A DNA stretch of 64,000 nt from Tetracentron sinense (GCA_015143295.1 CM026574.1:15130938-15194937); one strand, 5' to 3'; shown: positions 35,981 to 48,604, counted from the first letter of the stretch. Notes: generated by a model from the letters alone, not told the origin. Translations and numbers: made by a program.

Positions 35981-36589
35981 AAGGGTGTTATTACAAGCAC
36001 ACGAACATTTCCTTATTATACACCAAACTTATAATTTACTAACTATACACCATTAAATACATTATATTCTATGAGCAAACCAAAAGCAAAAAAAAATTGT
36101 CATTAATTTTCTAGTGATACACCAAACTTAAAAAAGATTCAAGAGAGATGGTCTTTCTGGGTTTTGGTATTGATGTATTGTTTCTTAGCATGGGGAGCTC
36201 TTTTTGAAGTCGAATCAACCTTCTTCTTCGAGCTGCTTCGCAAACAACATGACGTGCAGGTCTCTCGATTTCCCTCATTGATAAAACTCCCTAAAAGAGA
36301 CAAACCCTACAATTTTTATTCCCGCAAATAGCAACAGCAGCTTGTGATAGAATTGACAAGAAATCTGAGGGTCCTCAATTTAAGAACCACTTCAAAGAAG
36401 CAGGAAAGAAATTATACCAAACTGGTAGATTATTGAGGCTACCACGCTAGGCTTGCTAGCTGACTCATCGACTTCATATTTTTGTATGTAAAATTATGTC
36501 AGTGAATTAAATCACTCTACTGATGGGAACCATATTAGATGACTGATGAGAAACACATAAATTCAACCCTGCAAGCAGATTTCTCTCGA

Positions 36590-36745
36590 ATCTGTTGTGC
36601 TCAGACATAGTAACTAGTAAATGCAATCCTCTTCCCACAATCTTATCGGCACAAAACCAGGCAAAGCACTCCAACCCGAACAGAGCAGCAATGCTAGCAT
36701 CCTCAACCTTTAGCACTGCTTGTTCTTTAATCACTCCAGTTGATC
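36590..36745 (-). pseudogene. Mitochondrial ATP synthase subunit g pseudogene (C-terminal part)
   Basis: The - strand encodes KVEDASIAALFGLECFAWFC then ADKIVGRG, a near-exact match to the C-terminal membrane segment of the plant ATP synthase g subunit (usual text: KVEDxxIAALFGLECFAWFC-xGEIVGRGF). After GRG a one-base frameshift leads to AFTSYYV and a stop, the normal C terminus of the family. A second shift lies just before KVED (KNKQ). The N-terminal half of the protein is not seen upstream, where sequence looks intronic. Two frameshifts indicate a dead fragment or a retained terminal exon. Confidence 0.8.
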
Positions 36746-38927
36746 ATTATCATCATCGTTGTAATCATATCTATTTTCTGTTTTTGTAAATATCTGTATT
36801 TTGATTATTGACATAAATTGGTCATTTACTTGCAACACAGGAAAAGTCTAAGAAGATGGATGGATGATGATGTTGGAACCCAGATGGCACACGTGGTAAA
36901 GATCAGTGCATGGCATGTGGAAGTTGAAGTTGAAGTTCATTTTTTCTAAAATATCTGAAAAAGTGTTGTTTTTGGGTGGGAATTCTTTTCTGCTTGCAGG
37001 TGTGGGAATGAAGAGATTTTGAAGGGGTATGATTTGAATTCTCATGAAATGTGAAGTCTGGGTTACTTTGCTTAACTGTCTTTGTATGGCTGCTCTATGT
37101 AAGAGCCTTAGAATTGGTATTTCTCATCAATGTCTTTGTGTATTTACAACCACTTGTGTGGGAGTGGGACAGTGGGTGTTGGTCTTGTATGAATTTGTCC
37201 TAGTACAAATTCCCATGCCATGATCTCCTTACCTTCCTGTATTTATTTTGTGATGGTTCAGGAATCAGGATCTTTGCATCTCACTTAACCCCACATTCTT
37301 GTAAATTATATATGGTGTGTAGGGACCAGGGAGGCTTGTGAAAAAGAAAAAATAAAAAAATGAGCAGTGCCCCGCGGACCCATGGGTCCGTTTCATATCT
37401 TACCCCCCCCCCCCCCCCCCCACATGTCCTCATGCCCTTTAATCCTGGTTAAGCTTAACTAAATTAAAACTAAGATTTTAGTTTTTTTTTTTTGAAAAAC
37501 CAAGGTTTGATTGCTTAACCCTAGGGGTGAGTAAATACTAACTACAGTAGGTAAGTATTTAGAATTGGGGCGTCGACCAACGAGGACTGGCCCTTCCGTT
37601 ATAAAATGGGAGGGTATGTTTACTATTTTCCATAAAATATTAGGGGTGGCAAATGGGCCAAGTTTGGGCTTTAAAGCCTTTGTAAATATGTCGGGCTTTA
37701 AGTTGGGCCTATAAAAAAACAAAATTCAAGCTCAAATCCGGCCCATTGCCATCCCTACTGTAAACATTGATTGGGCCTGGGCCTGGGCCTGGGCCTGGGC
37801 TGTGGTTTGCGGTTTGCCCAAGCATGGTTTATTAAGTTAATGAACCTTGCAATCATGCCCATGTGCACCCCAATCATTGGCGGGGAATTTTTGCATTTTC
37901 AGTTGGTTTGTTTGGGCATTGATTTCTAAAAGTTTCAGAGCCCAACTAAAAAGTTGGAGCTCTGCTTTAATTCAAACTCAAACAAGTTTCATCTGGTTTT
38001 GCTCTCTTCATGACAATGAACCATAAGCTGATAGAAGCCACCTGAATTCCACAAGATAAATGGACAACTGAGACAATATCTCAAGAAACATGTATTAGAA
38101 TTATTAGATTTTAATTAGGGGTTTCAATGGGCTGGGCCTGGGCTTCAATTTTCGTATTTTTGACCTTGGCCAGTGTGAGCTCTGCCTGTTCACAAGAGTT
38201 TTTGTGTGTGTGTGTGTGGCCGGAATTCGGAATTCACTCGTTGACATCCGTAATTTGAACACTGTTATCTTCGTTTATAAATTTTCTGATTTGTAGTATT
38301 TGGTCTTGACTTATTCTTCCTACGAACCATCTCAGCGCGGACCGGTCTGACCAGCCGAAGATTTTGTTGACACTTTGGTGGGATGTGTTGGGAGGAACTT
38401 GTTACATCAAAATGACTCTGCAGACTCCATAGTCGTCCCTGAGAGGAGGGTACCCCAAGCTTCTTCATAACCAAAAGCAGTCCAAGCTACTTGCAATTAG
38501 TATTGGGGACCCATTTTGATATATGGTTTTGGATTAGCTTTGATTTGTAACAAATAGCATCATCTATTTCACAGTAGTTGAAGAAGCAACTTCTTTTCAA
38601 ACTGGAAGGACTTATGGTAGAAGTTGCAAAATATTGAGTCTAAGTTGACTTTGACCTGCACTCATATTTGTATTGATTCAAGGTTTTAATGATAAGTAGC
38701 AAACCTAGGATATCTTCATTGGTTGGGAATCCTTGGAGGTTCATCGACCATACCTTCCATTTCACATTTCTTTTTAGACAGTGAACTCTACCATTGATGA
38801 GTGTTTTGTTTCTCATAGGGATGGCCATATTTCGTATTTCTCATTAATGAGAATTAGAAAATTCATCTTAAACTAATTTTGATGCATTTTCTTTTTTATT
38901 TATATAGATCTTTTGAATCCCATGAGG
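36746..38927. other. Intergenic DNA with small repeats
   Basis: No gene recognised. Contains a run of about 18 C at 37,405-37,422, a cassette foldback at about 37,430-37,560 (CCTGGTTAAGCTTAAC with ACCAAGGTTTGATTGC and CCTAGGGGTGAGTAAA), a GGGCCT hexamer repeat at 37,772-37,800, and a (GT)n tract near 38,202-38,217. Confidence 0.55.
37641..37757. mobile_element. Small hAT-like MITE
   Basis: Ends TAGGGGTGGCAAATGGGC and GGCCCATTGCCATCCCTA are inverted repeats, and the interior is rich in GGGC/GCCC words, as in the element at 49,766. 117 bp, no clear TSD. Confidence 0.7.
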
Positions 38928-39122
38928 CAGGGGTGAAGTCAGGATTCTCTTATAGGGGGGCTAACAATGGGGGTTAAGGGGCGCATTGTTAGCCCACCGT
39001 GTCTGTTTGTGCCCATTTGCGCCTCAAAATTTTTGTTTTGAGGGCCAAGTTCTTGGGCCACCGTGTCTGTTTGTGCCTGTTTGTAAAGAATAGTTTTTTT
39101 CTAAAAAATTTAGGGGGCTAGA

Positions 39123-39650
39123 TGTTGAAAAAACTATCCAATAATTACTAATCTACACGGAATAGCAAATACAAAATCTAGACCATGTCATTTACATTAT
39201 TCTACTAATGGAAATAGTACAGAGATAATTTACTTACATTTAATGGATGTAAGAGATGAATATAATAACAATAAATCTGAGAATCGCTTCAGAGTAAAGA
39301 ACAACAACCTACAATTTGGGTGTCTTCTCTTCTCTGCTCGGGTTTCAATTGATGGGGCTTGTAACAACGTGAGTGAGAAGATGGATTATCCCAAATCTTT
39401 AAATAACCCTGTAACCACACATCACAGATCCAAGGGTTATGGGAAGTAACACCAAAATTTAACAGCATTCAACCCCAACCATTTTCTTTATTTAAAGGGT
39501 ATGCACATGTCCTATGTTGACCACTTCTTTAATGAGACCCGTCATTAACCAAAATTCTCTCATTTGGCGATAACTAATCTTGGGTTTTATAAAACACGCA
39601 AGATTGCGTATGGCCAAATAAAAGAGTTGCACAGAATCAAAACTCTTACA
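39123..39650 (-). repeat. Copia 3' LTR
   Basis: Begins (+ strand) TGTTGAAAAAACTATCC and ends AATCAAAACTCTTACA. Pairs with 45,489-46,016. Confidence 0.93.
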
Positions 39651-40219
39651 AACTCTCACTTGGTCCAAGCAATCTTAAGAGAATAAATAAAGAAAAGACT
39701 CCGCAGATCGAAACCTTTAAAAATCACGAATGACCTCTCTATTGTTTTTTTTTGAAAAACTGTTGTTGCCAGGAATTAATGTCCTTATACTTTCACTCCA
39801 AAACAAGAGTATCACTAACGGTGATCATGGAAGCACACAACATCTACTAGTGTTTATTACCATTATGCAAGTCACTCCATGGTCAAACAGTTAATAACAC
39901 TAATGTTTCAAAGAGGAACTATATGGTGGATATTGTGGTGTGACAAGGAAAATACACAACCTTATGTGATCAAATATGTGTAAGTTCATAAATGTCTACG
40001 CTACATGCATTCAAGCATATGCATGTCATTCCGATACTTTATGACATCCGTTATGTGAAGCCCACCACCTTGTATCCAGAATGAAGGCCTCAAACATGGT
40101 GCCCAATCATGTTCAGCCCAAGCGACTTGAGAACTTTGTGCATGCTTTCGGGCCAACTTGACATCATTGACACCCGCCGTCTGAATACCATCACTTGATG
40201 TCTATCCTCTTGCATGTGC

Positions 40220-42930
40220 ATTTAAACATATGTATAACCAAAAGATGCATCAAATTTATTTGCATAACCATAACAATATAAAATGAGTGCAGCATCATAA
40301 CATGTATATCATAAGATTGCTGGAAATAAAACGCAACAAACACTCTCACCAAAACAAAAGAATCAAAAGACTCTAAAACACTCATACGGGTTACATGTTC
40401 CTTAAAAATTCTAACAGAAAGTCCCTTAGTCAATGGATCATCAATCATAATCAAAGTGGATAAATGGGGAATAACGATCAAACTAGCTCGAACCTTCTCC
40501 CGTACATACAAATACTTAATCTCTACATGTTTGTTCTTGCTTGTGACATGATTGTTCTTAACATATTGAACGACAACTTCATTGTCACAATGAACTTTAA
40601 TTGGTCGCTCAATGGAGTCCACAATCTTGAGCTCACTGATAAAGTTCTTCATCCAAATCACCTGCTGTGTTGCCTCATAACAAGCAACATATTATGCTTC
40701 CATGGTAGAAGATGCCTCCAAAGATTGCTTGGCACTTCTCCATGAAACAACACCTTGAGCCAACAAGAATACATACCCTGACATCGACTTCAAACTATCC
40801 TGACATCCAGTAAAGTTAGAATCTGAATAACAAAACAACTTCCAGTTCATCACATCTCCTGTAAATCGGCATGAAGTCTTTAGTCCTTTGAAGGTACCGA
40901 AGTACTTTCTTCACTGCAGTCCAGTAAACAGCTTCAGGATTCTTTTGATATCTTCCCAACATCCCCATAATGAAACTCAGGTCAGGCCTAATACAAATCA
41001 TGATATACATAAGACTACCAACTACGGAAGCATATTCAGTAGAATCCACTTGAAGTCTCTCAACTTCATTTTTAGGACATTGACGATTATTGAAAATGTC
41101 TCCCTTAACAACTGGAGCATCTTTGGGGCACAATTCTACATCGTGAATCTGGCAAGCACTTTGTCAATGTAAGCCCTTTGGGATAATCCCAAACAACCCG
41201 AACTGCGATTTCTGGTGATCTTGATACCCAAACACAGCCTGCCTCTCCCATATCTTTCATGTCAAAATTCCTTCACAAGAATAGTTTGGTATCATGTAGC
41301 ATGTGAATATCATTGCTTGTCAGAAGAATGTCATCAACATACAAGACAAGTATGATAAACCTACTCCCACTCACCTTAAGGTATATGCACCGATCTATCA
41401 GATTTTCCTGGAAACCCTGCTAAACAACAACTTGATCAAACTTCAAGTACCATTTCCTAGAGGCCTGCTTAAAACCATAAATTGACCTCCTCAAATTACA
41501 AACAAGGTCTTCACTTCCAGGTGCAACAAAACCTTCTAATTGATCCATGTAAATCACATCTTCAAGCTCACTATTCAGGAATGTAGTTTTAACATCCATT
41601 TGATGAAAGTTCTAGATCAAAGTGTGCTACTAGAGCTAAAATGATCCTGAGAGAGTCCTTCTTCGAGACATGTGAGAATGTCTCTACATAGTCAATACCT
41701 TCCTTCTACTTAAAACCTTTGGCCACAAGCCTCGCCTTATATCTTTATACTTTCCTTTCAGAATTTCTTTCGATTTAGTAAATCTACCTATACCCAATGA
41801 CTGAGGAATTAACAGATAATGAGGTGAGATTCTAAACAAAATACCTTTACATAGACTCTAATTCCTCTCTCATTGCATTCAGTCACTCGAGAGAGTGCTC
41901 ACTATTCACAACATCTAGAGAACTGGAAGGATCTTCTAAGTTGTTAATGTCACATTCATCCAGATATACCTCATGGTTAGCAAAAATAGCTGACTTCTAT
42001 CCCTAGTAGATTTCCTATAAGAAACTGGTATCTTGGTAATTAGAGTGACTTAGCATGCTGCGAACAACATCCAAATAGACAAATTTCCTTCCTTTGGCTA
42101 CTTCCAGCTACACCATTCTACTCCAGAGTCCCATGAGTAGTGTACTGAGGCACAATATAATGTTCACAACGGGAATTGATAAAACCACTGGACTAACCTC
42201 ATCCACATCAGCTTTCCCATAGTATTCACCTCCCCTATGAGAACGAACAGTTTTAATCGGCCTGTCCAATTGCTTCTCCACTTCAGCCTTGATCTGCTTG
42301 AACTGCTCCAAAGCATCAGACTTATGATGAATCAGAAATACGTAGGCATAACGAGAGAAGTCATTGATAAAACTGATGAGGTATCGCTAACCACCTCAAA
42401 ATGCAGTAGGGAGAGGTCCACTTCAGCCTTGAACTGCTTGAACACCTCCAAAGCATCAGACTTATGATGAATCAGAAATACGTATGCATAATGAGAGAAG
42501 TCATTGATAAAACTGATGAAGTATCACTGACCACCTCGAGATGCAGTAGGGAGAGGTCCACATATATCAGTGTGAATCAGGTCTAAAAGACCAGTACTTC
42601 TAATAGCTCAATTTCTAACTCTTAGTCATTTCCCCTTAATACAGTCCACACAAGTCTCGAAGTCAAAAAAGTCTAGGGGCTCCAGAACTTCATACTTGAC
42701 TACGGACTCTAAATGCTTCTTAGATATATGTCCCAATTTACGGTGCCACAACATAGAAGAATCCTTTTTCTGTCTAACACGTTTAGAACCAGCAAGCGAA
42801 GCAACAGAATCAACAGACATACACAATAAAGATGATGCAAAACAAGAATCCAATACTAACTGATAAAGCACATCAACTAAGATACCATTTCCAATAGTCT
42901 GGAAATCATGTCTAATGGAGAGCATACTCC
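40220..42930 (-). pseudogene. Copia pol: integrase, reverse transcriptase, RNase H (broken)
   Basis: From 5' to 3' on the - strand: gag-pre-integrase SSMLWHRKLGHISKKHLES (about 42,760) with CVDCIKGK; integrase piece IKTVRSHRGGEYYG (about 42,240); reverse transcriptase LYVDDILLTSNDI, whose catalytic YVDD is at 41,330-41,341; YASVVGSLMYIMICIRPDLS and GMLGRYQKNPEAVYW (about 41,000); RNase H region with HCDNEVVVQYVKNN and DPLTKGLSVRIFKEHVTRM (about 40,400-40,590). Many frameshifts and stops. A direct 140 bp duplication (42,281-42,420 and 42,421-42,560) interrupts integrase and is not a multiple of three. Confidence 0.9.
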
Positions 42931-43270
42931 CCTCAAATAAAAATCCACAACCAAAAAAATCAAGTCTAGAAACTCAAATAATATTTCGTCTAAATGGTGA
43001 CACATAAAAAGTATACTCTAAATGTAAAATATGTCCAGAATCCAAAATCAACCTACAAGTCCCAACAGCTTCCACCACCGCTGGTGCAGAGTTTCTCATA
43101 AACGACAGCTCCTCAGCCTTGACCCTTCAGTGACGAATGAACCCTGGAAGAGAATGAGAAATATAGACAGATGTACTTGAATCAATCCACCACGTGTTCG
43201 AATGAACATCCACTAGATTTGATTCAAAACACACTAAGGACAAATCAATACATTTGTTCTTCTTCTTTGC

Positions 43271-44094
43271 TCATTCCTTATACTTGAAACAATCCTTCTT
43301 TATGTGACCCTTTAACTTGTAGAAAAAATATTTTATCTTCTTGGGTTGTATAACGATCCATTTCCCTTGAAATTGTTCTACCTTTCCTCTCCCTCGGGAC
43401 TGAGGTCCTGATTTCTGCCTTGAACTATGTAATGGCCAGAGTTTTTTAAGAATTAGGCTTCTTGAAACCTTCAGTCTTGAAGTTCTTTTTGCTTCTAGAA
43501 TTGACTGCCAATTATGCACACTCAACCTTACCACGCTTCATGCACTCTTCCTCATTGACTCACACAGCTATCAGCTCATGTAAGTCCCACTTCCTATCTC
43601 GGGCACTATAGTTAACCTTAACAACGTCAAAGGATTGAGGAAGCAAAGCTATGGCCAAATGAACCATGATAGATAATCAACTTAGAAATCTTCAGAATAT
43701 ACTCCCGAATATTTCTAGCACCATCATATTTCAGTAAGATCAAATAAGTTAGACAGTTGTACTGGAGAGACCTAATAGACCTCATAAATTGCTTCTTGAT
43801 AATATCAAAGAGCACCTTAGTAGTATCAGCAGTAGGAATACCACCCATGATGACTTCCTGAACAGAAGCCCTAATGATCATGGTCATCCTATTGGCATTT
43901 TCCCACTTTGAATGCAAAGACCCGTCTGAGTCCGAAGACTCAATAGTGGGAGCAACCAACTTGTCCTCCAAGAGGACAAAGTCGTAATCAAGGTAGCCTA
44001 GAACAATGTCTAGGTGCATCCTCCAAGAACAAAAAATTGAGCTATTCAAAGGGTCAATCCCAGTCAAGTGTTTGTGAACCATAGATCCGTCCAT
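43271..44094 (-). pseudogene. Copia gag (broken)
   Basis: Starts MDGSMVHKHLTGIDPLNSS at 44,094 and includes SWRMHLDIVLGYLDYDF, KWENANRMTMIIRASV and ADTTKVLFDIIKKQF, the UBN2-type gag layout. Downstream, 43,271-43,534 ends KYFFYKLKGHIKKDCFKYKE, a CCHC zinc knuckle in which the first two Cys are lost, so nucleic-acid binding would be impaired even without the frameshift between the two parts. Confidence 0.85.
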
Positions 44095-45472
44095 AGCTGC
44101 AAATAATAATATTTCTATGTTATGGTTTGTAATACAAACTATTGCACAAATTATAATACTTTACTTGGTTCTTGTCTTTGCAAACTTTAGTTTAACTTAA
44201 TTATTCTAACCGATCTAAGGGTTGAGCCGGATTAGCTGAAGTGGTTTATTTTAAAATGCTTCTTCCACTTTACGGGACAGGTGGGCGCATCATCTAATCA
44301 TACATTTTGGTAAGAGATTTTGACATACAATTCACCCCCAAATGGCGACAATAGTCGCGCACAGAACTAACCTATCATGTTTTGGATCAATCAGGACACT
44401 TCCACACCTTTGGGCACGATGGTTTTCCTTCTTTTAACGTCACACACAAGTTATTCTGCTTCACTCAGTCTACAAGAAGTCTCTATACACCCTTGAGAAA
44501 GACTAGTAATTCAATGCAGTTAAGTGCAAACTTACAGTCTAAAGGAGACAAAAATCTCCAATTTGAAGGACCATATACTCCTTAGGACGGTCACCTTTAG
44601 GCAAGACAATCTAATCTACTTCAGTTATGCTCCTTCGAATCACTGCCTTACAGATCATTCCTAAACCCCTATAGGATTGATCTAAACCTTAGTACATGCA
44701 CTAAAAGAAGTCCTTTATAGTACTCAGAAGAACAAAATGACCCAAAATATGAAACCAGAAGATCCAAAAACCCCAGAAAAGGTCGGGCACTCCCCTACAC
44801 GTGTCCTAGGGACGTGTTACGCGCACCAGACACTCCCTGTGAGTATCACGTGCGTCTCACGCTCCGGAACTACGCATCACGCGCCGGAACTGTAATTCAC
44901 ACGCGTGACTGCGCATCACGCGAGCGCGGTTTGGCGCGCTTACGCGGTCCGGTCTAGCTCAACCATCGGTCCGGTCCAATTGAACTGGGTCAGGTCAACC
45001 CAATTTGGGTCGGGTCAGAACCCATTTAGGTCTGGTTCGGCTCGTGTCAACCATTCGGGTTGACCCTTAAGACACTTCTTCCCAAACCGTAAACAGGGTT
45101 AAAAATAATTTGTTTTTTGATTTAGAAACCCTAAAGCCCAACCACCGTTACCCTTTCAAGGGGTGACCTACCGGTCACCATTCCAGCAGCCGCCTGTACC
45201 AAAAGTTCAGGCACACTCTGGCGACCAAAACCCTGTCGGTGACTGACAGTGGCGGAATCGCCCTCCAACTGAAAATGGCAGAAAAACCCAAATTTTTTTG
45301 TTTTTATGTTTTTTTTATTCTTCCTTTATCAATTGTAACATTCCGAATTCAATAAAAGGTATAATTCTGCCCAAATGATTTCCAGAAGATTAATTATAAC
45401 CAAAACAAAATGATTATAATAATCAATAAAATAATCTCTATTTTAGAATAACATAAAAGCATGGTACAAATC
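44095..45472 (-). other. Unusually long copia 5' leader with GC-rich segment
   Basis: About 1.38 kb separate the primer-binding site from the gag ATG. The part at 44,780-45,060 is GC-rich with many CACGCG/GCGTCACG words and a GGTCCGGTC / GGGTCGGGTC repeat, unlike the AT-rich rest of the element. No open frame with a domain was recognised; it could be an inserted or captured sequence. Confidence 0.6.
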
Positions 45473-45488
45473 TGCTTTTGATACCAAT

Positions 45489-46016
45489 TGTTGGAAAAAC
45501 TATCCAATAATTACTAATCTAAACAAAATAGCAAATACAGAATCTAGACCATATCATTTACATTATTCTACTAATGGAAATAGTATAGGGATAATTTACA
45601 TACCTTCAATGGATAGAAGAGATGAATATAATAATAATAAATCTAAGAATCGCTTCAGAGTAAAGAACAACAACCTGCAACTTTGGTGTCTTCTCTTCTC
45701 TGCTCAGGTTTCAATCAATGGGGCTTGCAAAAACGTGAGTGAGAAGAGGGACTATCCAAAATCTTTAAATAACTCTGTAATCACTCATCACAAATCCAAG
45801 GGCTATGAGAAGTCACACCAAATTCTAACGACAGTCAATCCCAACTACCTTCCTTATTGAAAGGACATGCACAGGTCTCATGTTGACCACTTTTTTAGTG
45901 AGACCCGTCATTAATCAAAATTCTCTCATTTTGCGACAACTAATTTGGGGTTTTATAAAACACGCAAGATTGCGTAGGGCCAAATAAAAGAGTTGCACGG
46001 AATCAAAACTCCTACA
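45489..46016 (-). repeat. Copia 5' LTR
   Basis: Begins (+ strand) TGTTGGAAAAACTATCC and ends AATCAAAACTCCTACA. A TTTTATAAAA motif near 45,951 is a plausible promoter TATA on the - strand. Confidence 0.93.
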
Positions 46017-46154
46017 CTAGAGCCTCGTCCCCGGATCCGCCCCTTTCATAGGCTATCAATCCTATAAATACTATAGTAAACTTTTTTTTTTCCCAAAATT
46101 TTAGTGGAGGCTTCAGTCCCCCTAGCCCCCATGTGGCTCCGCCCTGCCATGAGG

Positions 46155-46577
46155 TTGCCTTACCAAAAAATAAAAAATTTTAAAAAATCCTTAAGATGGG
46201 CTTGTTCTAAATGCCCCCCGGACCCAAAATAAAAATAAAATTCTCATGAGATTGGTCATGATATCAAGTACTAATGAGAAAAACTTTTCTACGATAATTT
46301 GGAAAGCAAAGGTCCACTCACCACTTACCAACCCATTAACCAGTAGACTCTGGCTCTACCCTAGCTCCCTCTAATAACCAGGCAAACGTGATTCGTTGGG
46401 TCCCAAATCAGGTCCTACAATGACAATGCAATTGTATGATTATAATGGAGCCGCAGCACATTAACTCAGTGAAACACAGAAATCACTTGAAACACAGAAA
46501 TCACTAGGACCAGATTCATCAAAGTCAACATGTCAAAAGTTAATTGGTACTTTGAGGAGTTCGTTTCCATATTTCCA
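46155..46577. other. No gene recognised
   Basis: AT-rich spacer between the hAT and Mutator-type elements. Confidence 0.5.
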
Positions 46578-46960
46578 GGGTCAGGATTCTCTCAAGTTCA
46601 ACTTGAGAGAATCTCTCAAGTTTGAACCCTTAGAGGTTGCCACGTGTCTTTATTTGACACCCCTTAACCATGGGTAAGGTTCACCCACCCCTAGGGTTCA
46701 CTCACCCATCCTAGGTTTTTTTTTAATATTAATCATTATTTTTTAAATTAAAAAACTGTTTTTAAAGTTTTTTAATATTAAAATTTTTAATTTAAAAAGA
46801 ATAATTAATATTTAAAAAAAAAACCAAGGATAGTTGGGTGAACCCTAGGGGTGGGTGAACCTTACCCATGGTTAAGGGGTGTCAAAGGAGACATGTGGCG
46901 ACCTCTAGGGGTTCAAACTTGAGAGATTCTCTCAAGTTGAACTTGAGAGAATCGTGGGCC
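46578..46960. mobile_element. Mutator-type MITE with perfect 9 bp TSD
   Basis: ATATTTCCA flanks both sides (46,569-46,577 and 46,961-46,969). Nearly the whole 383 bp is a palindrome: GGATTCTCTCAAGTTC at the edge, then TTGCCACGTGTC, CCCTTAACCATGGGTAAGG, CACCCCTAGGGTTCAC, an A/T-rich loop, and the inverse. It shares the terminal GGxTCAGGATxCTCTCxAG motif with the giant element at 54,236-60,320. Confidence 0.92.
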
Positions 46961-47022
46961 ATATTTCCATGGCGCGAGCTGTGTGTTTCCAACTCACTTT
47001 ATCATTAATTATACCTTCCAGT

Positions 47023-47404
47023 GAGATCGAATCACAGCCAATCACGATTGAACTGGGGGAGAGTTCAATCGCACCCACAATTCAATACGTGTCCCTGATA
47101 ACTTCTATCAGCTATGGTTAAGATCCACTAACCCTTAGGGTTCAATAATCTAACATTTTAATATATATATATATGGAAAAACTAGAGTTCACGAATGCGT
47201 GAACTCCTTAAAAGTCACGCAAGTGTAAATCAAGTAGTATTTGTGTAATTAAAACCAAACATGATAGACATTATTGTAATTATGAAATATATTTCATTTT
47301 TAAAATGACCACCAATTCAACCTGTAATTACAGGGCATGCCATCCAAATTCAACCTGCGTGATCTTTTACTGTTGTTTCACGCACTGCGTGAACAGTAGC
47401 AGCC

Positions 47405-47470
<66 letters not shown>

Positions 47471-47669
47471 ACTATGGTTAAGAAATTTTAACCCTTAGAT
47501 TTAATATTTTTAAATATTTTTTCTTCTAACAACTATGTTTAGATTATTGAACGCTAAGGGTTAGTGAATCTTAACCATAGTTAATAAGAGTTAACAATGA
47601 CACGTAATTAGTTGCGGATGAGATTAAACTCTTCCATAATTCAATTGCGATGGGCTATGATTCCATCTC
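47023..47669. mobile_element. Mutator-type MITE with nested AT-rich insertion
   Basis: Inverted ends GAGATCGAATCACAGCC and (complement) GAGATGGAATCATAGCC; flanks CCTTCCAGT and ACTTTCAGT match at 7 of 9. Arms carry CAATCACGATTGAACT, GGTTAAGATCCACTAACCC and their inverses. The centre (about 47,160-47,470) holds an unclassified ~230 bp insertion starting GGAAAAACTAGAGTTCACG and followed by a (TA)n tract at 47,406-47,468. Confidence 0.75.
47406..47468. repeat. (TA)n microsatellite
   Basis: About 31 uninterrupted AT dinucleotides. Confidence 0.95.
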
Positions 47670-48600
47670 ACTTTCAGTAGTGTTTATTTGCGCATTCCAC
47701 GTGTAGGCCAATCTCTAAAGGTTACGTTTGTTTGTTTGTTTTTGTTGTAGCCGTTTGACTATGACCAGCTATTGGCCCTCGTTATCATAAACTCACAAGC
47801 AAAATTCATTTTCTCTTATTATAAAATATTTCTACTTAAAAACTAAGAATAATTTTACATTTTTAGATAATTCATTTTCGAAAATTTGACTTTGGACCAC
47901 CTTGTGAAGGATATGTAAGCAGTTACGCATCATAATGACCCCTCATTGACATTTTCTGTGATGACATTATATTTTAATAGGACACCCATGCGCACATGTT
48001 AGACGAATTCTAGATCTAAAATAACCCAAATTTATGGGAAATCTCAGTGTTGAAATTAAGAATTTTGGACAAAATGGACTTTCCTTCTAAACCCCCCACA
48101 GGCCACTAGGTAGGCTAGGGTTTGCGCGCACCTTAAAACTCTACAAAATAAATCCAAAAATTTTCAACTTTGAAGTTCTTTAGAGAAAAAAAAAGTATAG
48201 AAGTAACAAAAGAATACGTATTGAATATTTTATTATAAATATCATTTTTTTTTTTTTTTTTGTGATTAAGTAACTAATAAAAACTAGATTGTAAGTAATA
48301 CAATATCATGATTTTATTATTTACACATCTTTTAGACAAAATTTAATTAATAGGTAGTTTATTAAAAATAAAGGAAAATAGATATGAGATATTATATATT
48401 AAAAGTCATTTTATGTAGGTATCAATAAATTTTAAGCACCACAAGCAATATAATAGAAAATGTACATTGATTTAATTGGACATGAAGAAATTACCATTAA
48501 TTGGCGAATGAAATATGCATAATAGTGGACAAAGACCTGAAAGATAATACTGTAGAAATTTAAGAGAGTAAACTATAAGTTAATTTCAACTTTAGAATGT
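47670..48600. other. No gene recognised
   Basis: AT-rich intergenic DNA; no domain or clear element end. Confidence 0.5.
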
Positions 48601-48604
48601 TAGG

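Larger units (their letters stand above)
39123..46016 (-). mobile_element. Complete but degenerate Ty1/copia retrotransposon
   Basis: Two 528 bp LTRs (39,123-39,650 and 45,489-46,016), perfect 5 bp TSD CTAGA (39,118-39,122 and 46,017-46,021), and a primer-binding site on the - strand, TGGTATCAAAAGCAG (45,473-45,487), complementary to initiator Met-tRNA. Coding order on the - strand is gag, (protease), integrase, reverse transcriptase, RNase H, the copia order. By eye the LTRs differ at roughly one position in nine, so the insertion is old. Coding frames are broken throughout. Confidence 0.95.
38928..46146. mobile_element. hAT-like element split by a copia retrotransposon
   Basis: Left end CAGGGGTGAAGTCAGGATT; right end ending GTGGCTCCGCCCTG (inverted CAGGGCGGAGCC). 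The flanking octamer CCATGAGG is identical on both sides (38,920-38,927 and 46,147-46,154). Without the nested copia (and its TSD) the element is only about 320 bp. Same terminal family as 24,750-25,376. Confidence 0.9.

Noticed and set aside
36310..36440. Possible exon on + strand (DRIDKKSEGPQFKNHFKEAG)
   Set aside because: Open for about 40 codons and peptide-like, but no family recognised and no splice partners; not annotated as a gene.
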